This document shows, one piece after another, positions 40,832 through 49,046 of a stretch of DNA of 63,715 nucleotides. The notes below the pieces were generated by a model that saw nothing but the letters and a program-made list of their open reading frames with translations, did no database searches and was not told the DNA's origin. Location of the stretch: assembly GCA_022825885.1 (NCBI GenBank), contig JAJDVY010000010.1, positions 1-63,715 of the forward strand. The letters are read 5' to 3'. Numbering within the stretch: the stretch's first letter is position 1; every line of letters starts with the position of its first letter. Both the position numbers and the translations under genes were made by a program. This DNA comes from Nitrospirales bacterium. Lineage in GTDB: Bacteria > Nitrospirota > Nitrospiria > Nitrospirales > UBA8639.

Positions 40832-43800
40832 ATGAACTTTCCCGATCTCCCACATCTACAGCGGCTTCAGAGAGATTTATGGCAATGGCCCAACTCTCGT
40901 GCCGCGGTCATGATCGGAGCCGGATTTAGCTTAAATTCAGTGCCTTCGCCCGGCGTGATCACACGCTTCCCAACGTGGAGTGAATTGGCTCAGGCCATGT
41001 TCGATGAGATTTATACTCGACCCCAGGATGAAACTGAAGAACAAAGAACAGAACGCTTCAATCAAAGCAATACGCTCAGGCTTGCCAGCGAATACGAGGC
41101 CATGTTTGATCGCCAGAGACTTGAGTCTTTTATCCGCGCAAGAATCCCTGACACCGATCATCAACCGGGAGGCCTCCATAGCCTCCTTCTTCAACTGCCA
41201 TGGAAAGACGTCTTCACAACAAATTATGACACGCTTCTTGAGCGCACCGAGGTAGACGGAAGGGTCTATCAACCGGTAACAAGGGCAAACGAGCTAACAA
41301 CGGCATTCTCTCCAAGAATCATCAAACTTCATGGCTCGTTTCCATCGCAGACACCGTTCATCCTCACCGAAGAGGATTACCGTACCTACCCGAAAGAATC
41401 TGTGCTATTTGTCAACACTGTTCGACAGTCACTGATTGAAAACACCTTTGTTTTGATCGGTTTTTCAGGCGACGATCCAAATTTTTTGCAATGGACGGGT
41501 TGGATTCGGGATGAACTTGGCAAGCACCACGCTCCCATCTATTTAGTCGGTCCATTGTCATTGAGCAACGTGCAGCGTTCGCTTCTCGGACACCGGGGAG
41601 TAACGCCCATTGATCTCACTCCTGTATTTTCGGGTACAAATCGACAAGATGGAATTCATGCATCCGCTATCGAATGGTTTCTCCGCAGTTTACTGAGAGA
41701 TAAACCCCAACGACCGGAAGCCTGGCTTAAAACCAAAACGAGCGCTAGGGGAACCGCTGGTTTTGAACCTCCAATTCTTAGCAGCGGTTCGACCGAACCG
41801 GAAAAAGTCAATTTAACCAGTGGTTCTCAGAATCCTCTGAACGAAGAAACTGTAAGAAAGGTCATCGAGCGCTGGCGTTTTGAGAGGAATCAATACCCAG
41901 GATGGTTGGTTCCAACGAACGAGATACGATCTTCACTATGGCACGAAACGAGAGACTGTATAGAGCCATTAATCAAATTTGCCGAAAACTGGCCACCTGC
42001 AGATCGTCTTTTGCTTTTTCGCGAGATTAACTGGCGACTTGAAACATCAATGGTCCCGCTTTTTACCGACTGGATAACTCCGTTTGAGTCAGGAGTCAAT
42101 GAGATGTTTGGCAGCCCGAAAGATGCAACGACTCCAAAGTTGTCGGTCAAGGCATTGAGATCCATAAAGGTTTCGGATACAGAAGTCACGGAAGCGTGGC
42201 TGGAAATTGCGTTTGCGCTACTCCGTGAGGCACGAGAAAATTATAATTCGGAGCGTTGGAATGCGTTCAATGAAAAGATTGCCCAAGTAGTTGTCGGTCA
42301 TCCCCAATTTACCGACCGGTATCATTACGAGCAGGCCTTATGGATGATGTGGAACATAGAGAGAAGCCAGGCCAAAAACCTACTTGCAGAATGGTCGCCT
42401 TCACCACATTCACCGCTTGCAATGATGTGGAAAGCCGGGCTTTTGGCTGAACTCGACGAATTGAAAGAAGCTCGCTTTCTTCTACGAACTGCACTACGAG
42501 AAATCAGAAAATCTCTCCACAACATTCCGGGACGGAACATTAACCCACTTTCGCTTGAGGGATGGAGTACGTATTTATTATTTGCAGTTGAACATGCGAT
42601 GGATGGTGCTAGGGGATGGGAGCTCTACCAAGAATTCTCGGAGCGATGGCAGGAATTGAAAGCATGGGATTGTAACCCATTGCCTCTTAAGCAGTACTTT
42701 GACGAAGCCCTTTTGGGAACTGCGCCAGTCCGCAAAAAGACAAAACAAATCGTCCGTAGCTTTGACCCCGGACTTATTCATATTATGCACACTTGGAGTA
42801 GAGATAATATAGAACCATGGCTGACTGCTTTTGCTTGCATCCGGCTATACGAACAGGTTGGCATCCCCCTGCATTTACCTTTTTTCAATCTTTCAGGAGA
42901 TGCCCTCAGAAACGCATGTAAATGGGTAGCTCCCTTCACCGGCTTCTGGAGCCCGGCACTTCTTATCCGCGCAGGCAAGAAAAACGATTTGACAAAGCAC
43001 GGCTTTGTGGAACGAGCACGGGTTGCTGCCATGAAACCGGCTCTTGCGAAAAACCTGAACAAATGGGCGATGGAGGCGTTGAGGCGAGAGTTTTCATCTG
43101 TGAGCGAAAAAATCGTAAGGACTTCGGCTCAAGAATCATTGCTGGAAGTTCTGCCTGAAGTTTTGTCAAGACTGGCATTCAAGTTGGAATCAGCCGATCT
43201 TCAAGAAGCATTTTCCTTGGCACTTGAACTCCATAGGCAACCCGGTATTCCGTCTCATATTACCCTTCATCAGTCTTGTGTGCCTTGGTTTAGGCGATTG
43301 TTTGAAGCAGCGGATGATGGGCAACTTCTTGGATGGCTCCCTGAATTACTCAAGTTTCCGCTATATATTGGAAGTGACCGACTCTCGAATCCACTTCCTA
43401 ATCCCTGGCCTGACCCGATGAGACAGATCCCTATAGGACGCACGTGTGCCGCGAAGCAAGCTCATCCCGAACTTCTCACCGAAATAAATGAGGCGATTGA
43501 ATGGCTTTTGGAACGTGCGAAAAGCGAATCGGGCGAGGGACGCCGTAGAGCAATGATCCGCCTCATTTACATTTTCGACGCCAATATTTTAACGGAGGAA
43601 CAAAAGAATCGTTTGGGCACATTGTTATGGGAAAAAATCAACGAACATGGGTTACCTGACTTGCCCGATCTTCATTGTTTCAATTACTTGCATTTACCCT
43701 CGCCTGAGAACGTTGATGTTGTCTCGAAAATTAAACAAGAGATACTTGCCATTGAGCCAATTTCCAACATAGTAGAGGAAAATCCGATGATTCTTAATGC

Positions 43801-44659
43801 TGCTTTTGCTTCAAGGGCCGCCGTTCAGATTCCCCATGAATCGAGAGGAATCATTGAATGGAATTGGGACGAGACGAATGAACTATGGGATAAAGTAATT
43901 AAATGGTGGAATAAAGAAAAGATTATGTTCTCCATCGAGAAATCTGCACCTTGTATTGGAACCGAGCATATATCAGACAGTCTGGACAAAGTGGGTATGT
44001 TTATGGCGCGAGCCATATTGCCCCAAATGGATTCGGCCAGTGAGGACGAATGGAACAGGGTGCTTGCGTTTTTATCCGAGACGCGGAAACGCGGAGTGTA
44101 TCTGACTATGGTATTACCATATGTCCTTCTCCATCGTTCCAGTGAAAGAGAGAAGATTATTCAAGCGATCCTCGACGACTTGTCATCCGGCAATGAGAAA
44201 GCTGTGCAAGCGAGTGCAAGTGCTGTTCGACATTGGATTCATCTAGCAGATGCTACGACCTTGGATGACCCGCCGAATGATGCGATTGATAAATTAATAC
44301 AGAGAGTTGCATTCAGGCGACCCGAGGGGGTTCTGACTTGTTTAGATCAATTAGCGGTTCTCTTAATCGAAAAACCTGATGTTTTCACTTCTGAACAAGT
44401 GAATCTCGTTGTTGCGAGTTTAATACCATGGAGCCAAGAAACTTGTCTTCCGCTCTCCGAAGAAGGAAATGGGTCTTTTCCTGAAGAGGAAAGGCCTGGA
44501 CTTCGCTCTTTTCTCGGAAGGTTGGCTTCTGCATTGAGTATCTGGCTGAAGAACAAATTTCCCAATCAAACCGAACCGCCAGAAATTTCTCATTTAAGGG
44601 AGTCGTACAAATCAGACCCTCTCCCGGAGGTTAGGAGAGCTTTTGACACGTGGAAGTAA
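40832..44659 (+). CDS. Large SIR2-domain defence protein (DSR-like)
   Basis: The 1275-residue protein has an N-terminal SIR2_2 domain: GAGFS at 29-33, FTTNYD at 128-133 with N131, KLHG with H167, and IGFSGDDPNF at 209-218. N131 and H167 correspond to the residues that make related defence sirtuins consume NAD+. The remaining ~1000 residues lack named domains and are mainly helical, with W-rich and LL-rich helices suggesting an alpha-solenoid sensor. This matches the DSR-type plan, in which a C-terminal sensor triggers NAD+ depletion. It begins 3 bp after hsdS, inside the type I operon, yet codon use is clearly more AT-rich than hsdM/hsdS, so it was probably inserted. Whether it belongs to DSR1, DSR2 or a new clade cannot be told by eye. 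Confidence 0.9.
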   Translation: MNFPDLPHLQRLQRDLWQWPNSRAAVMIGAGFSLNSVPSPGVITRFPTWSELAQAMFDEIYTRPQDETEEQRTERFNQSNTLRLASEYEAMFDRQRLESFIRARIPDTDHQPGGLHSLLLQLPWKDVFTTNYDTLLERTEVDGRVYQPVTRANELTTAFSPRIIKLHGSFPSQTPFILTEEDYRTYPKESVLFVNTVRQSLIENTFVLIGFSGDDPNFLQWTGWIRDELGKHHAPIYLVGPLSLSNVQRSLLGHRGVTPIDLTPVFSGTNRQDGIHASAIEWFLRSLLRDKPQRPEAWLKTKTSARGTAGFEPPILSSGSTEPEKVNLTSGSQNPLNEETVRKVIERWRFERNQYPGWLVPTNEIRSSLWHETRDCIEPLIKFAENWPPADRLLLFREINWRLETSMVPLFTDWITPFESGVNEMFGSPKDATTPKLSVKALRSIKVSDTEVTEAWLEIAFALLREARENYNSERWNAFNEKIAQVVVGHPQFTDRYHYEQALWMMWNIERSQAKNLLAEWSPSPHSPLAMMWKAGLLAELDELKEARFLLRTALREIRKSLHNIPGRNINPLSLEGWSTYLLFAVEHAMDGARGWELYQEFSERWQELKAWDCNPLPLKQYFDEALLGTAPVRKKTKQIVRSFDPGLIHIMHTWSRDNIEPWLTAFACIRLYEQVGIPLHLPFFNLSGDALRNACKWVAPFTGFWSPALLIRAGKKNDLTKHGFVERARVAAMKPALAKNLNKWAMEALRREFSSVSEKIVRTSAQESLLEVLPEVLSRLAFKLESADLQEAFSLALELHRQPGIPSHITLHQSCVPWFRRLFEAADDGQLLGWLPELLKFPLYIGSDRLSNPLPNPWPDPMRQIPIGRTCAAKQAHPELLTEINEAIEWLLERAKSESGEGRRRAMIRLIYIFDANILTEEQKNRLGTLLWEKINEHGLPDLPDLHCFNYLHLPSPENVDVVSKIKQEILAIEPISNIVEENPMILNAAFASRAAVQIPHESRGIIEWNWDETNELWDKVIKWWNKEKIMFSIEKSAPCIGTEHISDSLDKVGMFMARAILPQMDSASEDEWNRVLAFLSETRKRGVYLTMVLPYVLLHRSSEREKIIQAILDDLSSGNEKAVQASASAVRHWIHLADATTLDDPPNDAIDKLIQRVAFRRPEGVLTCLDQLAVLLIEKPDVFTSEQVNLVVASLIPWSQETCLPLSEEGNGSFPEEERPGLRSFLGRLASALSIWLKNKFPNQTEPPEISHLRESYKSDPLPEVRRAFDTWK

Positions 44660-44711
44660 CTGCAGCCATGTCAAATCTCATGGCTAAGCCATATCTCAAC
44701 TAGGGTAGAAA

Positions 44712-45563
44712 ATGGACAATGAGGACAGACTCGTCGTAGTTCGTCAGATAAGTGAGCAAAAACTGAATTTTGAAGAGATAAGGAAAAAATTCTGGCGTAT
44801 AGATAAGACCTTCAAAACTACAGAAGACTATTACGACACAAACCAATGGATACCAGCGGGGTCTCCGGGATGGGCATCAAGCCTAGAAAAGACGGGAGGG
44901 AAAGACCGTGAAAGATTCAAGAGTTCTCAGCAGGGGAAGGAAGAGCTCAACATGCCAGTGCCTAACGCGTCGGCCCTAATGCTAAATGCAGCGAGGAAAG
45001 ACTACGAGAGAGCCAGACTGCTGAACAAAGAACAGAACAAGGCTAAAGCTGTGGGAGCTAATGAGCTTGAGGTTTCAGGTATTATCTTTGATATGCTGGA
45101 AGAGGATATGGAGTCTATCATCATGGCATACACGGCAATTGAAGCTTTTGTAAACGAGGCAGTCCAACCTGAAGACGAAGTATATATAACTAAAAAAGGC
45201 AAAACGATTGCAACATGGCTCTGCTACGAAGAGTTCACAATGATGGCTCTTGAAGAAAAGTTAGAGCAAGTTCTTCCGGAGAAACTGGGGGTACAGCCAA
45301 TAGACAAAAACGGAAAAGACAATATTTGGCAGGATTATAAGGAACTTGAGAGTTTACGGCACGACGTCATTCACATGCGAGGAGAAAAGAGGCAGTCCAA
45401 CGTGACAGAAAAGCAAAGTATCTGGATTTGGGGGAAAATTTATGAGGCAGGCGTTAGATGGAAAACTCCCGCCTACGTGAGGGCCTTAAAAACAATCAAG
45501 TACTTTAGCCGAAGTCAATCAGGAGAATACCCTAACTGGATTGTGAATTTCCCCCAAACATAG
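44712..45563 (+). CDS. HEPN-like protein, candidate RNase
   Basis: The 283-residue protein is mostly helical. AYTAIEAFVNEAV (about 140-152) and YKELESLRHDVIHMRG (about 209-224) are the two signature helices of HEPN domains. The second contains R216-x4-H221, the catalytic motif of metal-independent HEPN RNases. The N-terminal 90 residues are charged with no recognised domain. A 52-bp gap separates it from the SIR2 gene and both are AT-rich, so they may form one unit in which the HEPN protein is effector or regulator. No MNT-type nucleotidyltransferase antitoxin is present. The HEPN call rests on motif pattern only. Confidence 0.6.
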   Translation: MDNEDRLVVVRQISEQKLNFEEIRKKFWRIDKTFKTTEDYYDTNQWIPAGSPGWASSLEKTGGKDRERFKSSQQGKEELNMPVPNASALMLNAARKDYERARLLNKEQNKAKAVGANELEVSGIIFDMLEEDMESIIMAYTAIEAFVNEAVQPEDEVYITKKGKTIATWLCYEEFTMMALEEKLEQVLPEKLGVQPIDKNGKDNIWQDYKELESLRHDVIHMRGEKRQSNVTEKQSIWIWGKIYEAGVRWKTPAYVRALKTIKYFSRSQSGEYPNWIVNFPQT

Positions 45564-45760
45564 GAAATTTCATCATAGCCTGCGAGAATCAGAAGTTTTA
45601 AATTCTTCTTTCGAAACTGCTGAGTCGATTTCGATTAACAGAAGTGAGGAACCATTGGAAATGCTATCCCTCAATTTGTACTCATCAAACGAAAGGGAAC
45701 GCATGACGGAAAGAGCGTACAAAAAAGAGCTCCAATAGAAAAAATTAATCATAAATCCCT
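45564..45760. other. AT-rich spacer without recognised content
   Basis: No gene, repeat or RNA is recognised between the HEPN-like gene and the first antitoxin remnant. Confidence 0.4.
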
Positions 45761-45910
45761 ATACGTATCCTGATCGAGTATTTGGAAGCCAGCGGTCGGC
45801 TTGGCGATGCCTTGGAACGCTATCCTACGGTGTTGCGCAACCAGACGACTGAAGTGTCCAAGCGAGCAAAAACAGTGCTTGCCATGAATTCAAGTGAGGC
45901 TGCTGTTTAA
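45761..45910 (+). pseudogene. DUF433-type antitoxin remnant, copy 1
   Basis: Codons read IRILIEYLEASGRLGDALER then YPTVLRNQTTEVSKRAKTVL, ending at TAA 45908-45910. IRILIEYLEAS...LE.YP matches the central part of DUF433 antitoxins, but the start and N-terminal strand are missing. It is plainly homologous, also at DNA level (ATACGTATCCTGAT onward), to 47788-47937. The ribosome-binding site of the AIPR gene (AAGGAGGAAG) overlaps its stop. Confidence 0.7.
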
Positions 45911-45924
45911 GGAGGAAGAGAACG

Positions 45925-47607
45925 ATGTCTCTTGCTACACAAATCATTGATCAGCAGGTGTCCGGTATCATCGAGAGATACAAAGACGTTTTTGCCAACG
46001 AACTTCGGCTTGGAGAAGACGAACAGAAAAAACGCTCGGCGGCATTCTTGTTTCTTGTTGCCAGAACAGCGTTCAACCTCGCAGATGAAGAAACGTTCGA
46101 CGGCATTGTTGAGGGCGGAAATGATTTTGGGGTCGATGCCCTGTATTTTGAACCGCCGGACGACAGCGAACTTCACATCACGCTGATACAGGGGAAATAT
46201 AGAAACGACCTCAGTGGGGATGCGGCATTCCCAGAGAACGCGATTATCAAGATAATCGATGCAATCAGCGCGCTTTTCGATCCAGCCAAAACGGTAATGT
46301 TAAACAGGCGTTTGAATCAGCGGGTCGAAGACATACGTTCATTTGTCAGGGAAGGCGCGATTCCACGAGTGACTGCGGTCGCCGTGAACAACGGGATGCG
46401 CTGGACATCTGAAGCGCAGCAACGGATCAACAATGCCGCAAAGGATTTCGGGAAACAGGTCGAATGGCGTCATATCGGGTCCGACGAGCTTCTTGTTCTC
46501 TTGCAGACAAGAAAACCGATTAGCGCTGAGTTGAAACTCACTGGACAGGCGACTGTCGAAACTTTTGACTTCCGGCGTGTATTGATAGGACGCATGTCAG
46601 TCGTCGAACTCGCACGTCTAACCAACGAACACGACAATCATTTGTTCGAAAAGAACATCCGCCGTTATCTAGGCCTCGCCGGCAACCGCGTGAATGAAGC
46701 GGTCGCGGCCACTTTGCGCGATCCGAATCAACGCCCCAATTTTTACTTCTATAATAACGGTATTACGATCACCTGCTCTCAGTTTCGCCACAACGCACTT
46801 CAAAGAGATAACTGGATGGTGCATGTAAACGATCTGCAAATCGTTAATGGCGGACAGACGGCCAGAACCGTTCAGCAGATTTCCGAGGAAATCGGGACAG
46901 ATATTGAAGGGGCAGAGGTGCTAATCCGCATATACGAACTTCAGCAAAACGACAGCAAGGTTGTTGAGGCGATCACTTTTGCGACAAACAGCCAGAACCC
47001 GGTTGACCTAAGAGATCTGAAAGCGAACGATCCGCACCAAGAGGCTCTCGGCAAATCGATTTGCCAGTTGGGCTACACGTACCGCGCCAAGCGTGAAGAC
47101 CGAGCAGTATCGTCCAACGAGTTTACGAGTGCCGTCATTGCCGAGGCCGTATTGGCAATTTGGCGTCACCGGCCGCATCAGGCAAGGTTCAGAATACGCG
47201 AACATTTCGGCGCATTGTACAATGAAATTTTCACGAAAAATCTGAACGGTGCTCAAGCGATCATTGCCGCCCTGTTGCTCAGGCATGCGGAAAACCGTCG
47301 CAAGAGACCACCAGAAGATGCGCCCGATTTCCTTGCTTATGGTTCCCGTTTTATCGCCATGCTTATGGGTCGCTATCTCTTGGAGGAAATGGAAGTTGCG
47401 TTTGATAAACTTGACCACCGCAACTTCGAGCAGGCGCGGAACCTAGTCGAACAAAAATCGGACGACTATTTCTCTCGTGCTGAGAGACAAATAGCCGAGG
47501 CTCTTGACCGGCTGTTCAAGGAAAGGGAACGGACACTTCAACGACTGTCGGCTACCTTCCGCCGCGCCGATCTTGTTGACACCCTTTTGGGTGCTGACGA
47601 TGCGTAA
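45925..47607 (+). CDS. AIPR-family abortive phage infection protein
   Basis: The 560-residue protein carries the AIPR core: RPNFYFYNNGITITC, LQIVNGGQTARTV and ATNSQNPVDLRDLKAND. The N-terminal part holds a nuclease-like centre, FGVDALYF with D71 and LIQGKYRN with Q89-x-K91, the D...Q-x-K form of the PD-(D/E)XK fold seen in Mrr-like enzymes. AIPR proteins are linked to abortive infection. A strong ribosome-binding site (AAGGAGG) precedes ATG 45925. The gene is bracketed by two copies of the same decayed antitoxin sequence, suggesting insertion into or with a toxin-antitoxin locus. Confidence 0.9.
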   Translation: MSLATQIIDQQVSGIIERYKDVFANELRLGEDEQKKRSAAFLFLVARTAFNLADEETFDGIVEGGNDFGVDALYFEPPDDSELHITLIQGKYRNDLSGDAAFPENAIIKIIDAISALFDPAKTVMLNRRLNQRVEDIRSFVREGAIPRVTAVAVNNGMRWTSEAQQRINNAAKDFGKQVEWRHIGSDELLVLLQTRKPISAELKLTGQATVETFDFRRVLIGRMSVVELARLTNEHDNHLFEKNIRRYLGLAGNRVNEAVAATLRDPNQRPNFYFYNNGITITCSQFRHNALQRDNWMVHVNDLQIVNGGQTARTVQQISEEIGTDIEGAEVLIRIYELQQNDSKVVEAITFATNSQNPVDLRDLKANDPHQEALGKSICQLGYTYRAKREDRAVSSNEFTSAVIAEAVLAIWRHRPHQARFRIREHFGALYNEIFTKNLNGAQAIIAALLLRHAENRRKRPPEDAPDFLAYGSRFIAMLMGRYLLEEMEVAFDKLDHRNFEQARNLVEQKSDDYFSRAERQIAEALDRLFKERERTLQRLSATFRRADLVDTLLGADDA

Positions 47608-47787
47608 GGAGTTCGAGATTTTGGCTTGGAAACGGAGCGCTGATGAATTCCGTGCCCCCATGCCGCATCTGACTACTCCTTCGGAGAGAGCACCGTGGCA
47701 CTCTTATCATCAGGGAGGAATCTTTGAACACCAAAATAACTCGTCCTGTCTGGGACTCAACGGCCAACGACGATGTTGCACAGCCCC

Positions 47788-47937
47788 ATACGTATCCTGA
47801 TTAAGTATTTGGAGGCGAGCGACCGGCTTGACGATTTCCTGGAAAGTTACCCCACGATATCTCGTAGCCAGGCAATTGAAGTGCTCGAATGAGCCAAAAC
47901 AGTGCTTGCTGGAAAATCGGATGAAATTGTTGATTGA
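47788..47937 (+). pseudogene. DUF433-type antitoxin remnant, copy 2
   Basis: Codons read IRILIKYLEASDRLDDFLES and YPTISRSQAIEVLE, then a TGA, then AKTVLAGKSDEIVD and a second TGA. An in-frame stop replaces the residue found as K in copy 1. The N-terminal coding part is missing here too. It shares its extreme end with the start of the toxin remnant, as intact DUF433/DUF5615 pairs do. Confidence 0.72.
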
Positions 47938-48019
47938 CAAATCAGCGCCGAGACTACTTGGTGCACACTTCAGAAAGAGTACATCTGTTCTTGTGGTTGC
48001 GGCGCTGTTGTGTGGCGAA
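47921..48019 (+). pseudogene. DUF5615-like toxin remnant
   Basis: ATG 47921 opens MKLLIDKSAPRLLGAHF, resembling the MKxLxDExLP start of PIN-like DUF5615 toxins that follow DUF433 antitoxins with overlap, as here. Similarity fades after about 25-30 residues, where an AlbA/Schlafen-like sequence in another frame begins. The E of the usual catalytic D-E pair is S here, so even the visible piece would be inactive. Confidence 0.5.
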
Positions 48020-48027
48020 TCCGATCT

Positions 48028-48165
48028 CTGGAGTTCAAGACGACGACCGGGACGCGCAGTGAGGTGGTCAGGACGGAGTGCGCTTTTCTGAACCAAGTTG
48101 GCGGGCAGGTGCTGTTTGGTGTAACGCAGGCCAGGGTGATGGCCGGTCCAGTGTCTGAAGGCTGA
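48028..48165 (+). pseudogene. Schlafen/AlbA_2-like N-terminal remnant
   Basis: The frame from 48028 reads LEFKTTTGTRSEVVRTECAF and LNQVGGQVLFGVTQARVMAG before TGA 48163-48165. This is the recognisable opening of AlbA_2 (Schlafen-type, divergent AAA_4) proteins: EFK..T....E...T.CAFLN..GG.VLFGV...G. No start codon precedes it and the rest of the protein is absent, so it is a scrap of another defence-associated gene. Confidence 0.55.
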
Positions 48166-48169
48166 TGCT

Positions 48170-48454
48170 GTGCATGTTAGATTCTACATTGATCCGGAAA
48201 CGGGCTATCCTCATATCTTCTCTCATGGAGTTGAGAAGAGCGAAGTCGAGGATGTCTTGGCATCGCCGAGTGAAGACCGGCCCGGGCGAGAAGGTGTGCG
48301 CATTGCCATCGGCAGGACGCTTGGCGGACGTTATCTCAGGGTCATCTATGTGCCTGACCGCGAACCGGATCAGGCCTTCGTCATTACGGCATACGAACTA
48401 AGAGGCAAACCGCTTACCGCTTTTCGGAGGCGCATGAAAAGGAGAGGAAAATGA
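48170..48454 (+). CDS. DUF4258-like toxin
   Basis: The 94-residue protein, from GTG 48170, reads VRFYIDPETGYPHIFSHGVEKSEVEDVL, RIAIGRTLGGRYLRVIYVPD and AFVITAYELRGKPLTAFRRR. The H-x-x-x-G-V helix, RYLRVIY strand and final AYEL..K strand are typical of DUF4258/BrnT-like RNase-fold proteins. The start of the next gene overlaps its stop as ATGA, as in toxin-antitoxin operons. No strong ribosome-binding site is visible, because the upstream DNA is pseudogene debris. Confidence 0.75.
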   Translation: MHVRFYIDPETGYPHIFSHGVEKSEVEDVLASPSEDRPGREGVRIAIGRTLGGRYLRVIYVPDREPDQAFVITAYELRGKPLTAFRRRMKRRGK

Positions 48455-48651
48455 AGAACAAGACCAACTTCCCACCGGGATGGGATGAAGCGCGCGTCCA
48501 ACGCGTCCTTCAGCACTACGACTCGCTGACGGAGGAAGAAGCGGTTGCCGAGGATGAGGCCGCTTTTGATGACTCCACGCAGACGGTGATGGAGATTCCC
48601 AACGAGTTGGTGCCTGCCGTGCGGGCTTTGCTTGCGACCCGCGCCAGATAG
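48451..48651 (+). CDS. Putative antitoxin partner of the DUF4258-like protein
   Basis: The 66-residue acidic protein (PPGWDEARVQRVLQHYDSLT, then EEEAVAEDEAAFDDSTQTVMEIP) overlaps the upstream gene by ATGA. The VxxVLxHYDxLTEEEAVAEDEAAF pattern is frequent in small partners of DUF4258/BrnT-like toxins. Its acidity fits binding to a basic toxin. No DNA-binding motif is evident. Confidence 0.65.
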   Translation: MKNKTNFPPGWDEARVQRVLQHYDSLTEEEAVAEDEAAFDDSTQTVMEIPNELVPAVRALLATRAR

Positions 48652-48705
48652 TCCCCTAGTACGAATGAGGGAAGGCACCCATGCCCGAACGCTTGCCGCG
48701 GCCGT

Positions 48706-48978
48706 CTAAGCGACACGCGAGGGTGAGCGACACTTCGAATGCGTTCCGGCGACCGTTGCTTTCCCGATCGTTTGATCTTTATCGGAAGCGATATCAGAGG
48801 TCCCCGACGTGCCAAGATCGAAGACGATGGAACAGTCAATACTTCGTGGGGACTCGGCCAGGTCCCGGTCAACCAGTCGGCGCATATATTCAGCGAGTGA
48901 AATGCCAAGCCCGGCAGCGCGTGCACGCACTCGTGTGTGCAACTCGGAATCGAGAGTTATCTGCGTTCTGACCATCAT
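48706..48978 (-). CDS. Ribbon-helix-helix antitoxin, apparently solitary
   Basis: The 90-residue minus-strand protein opens [39 protein letters not shown], a clear RHH DNA-binding fold. [24 protein letters not shown] follows, a tail seen in VapB-like antitoxins of PIN toxins. Downstream, where the toxin should start, only about 50 bp remain before the opposing gene, so the toxin is missing. It is the only gene on this strand within the island and separates the cargo from hsdR. Confidence 0.75.
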   Translation of the reverse strand: MMVRTQITLDSELHTRVRARAAGLGISLAEYMRRLVDRDLAESPRSIDCSIVFDLGTSGTSDIASDKDQTIGKATVAGTHSKCRSPSRVA

Positions 48979-49046
48979 TATGTCGCCACCATGCTGTCTT
49001 CTTAATGGTGTGTCAACGCATTCCGGGTATTCATGGAGGACACGTT

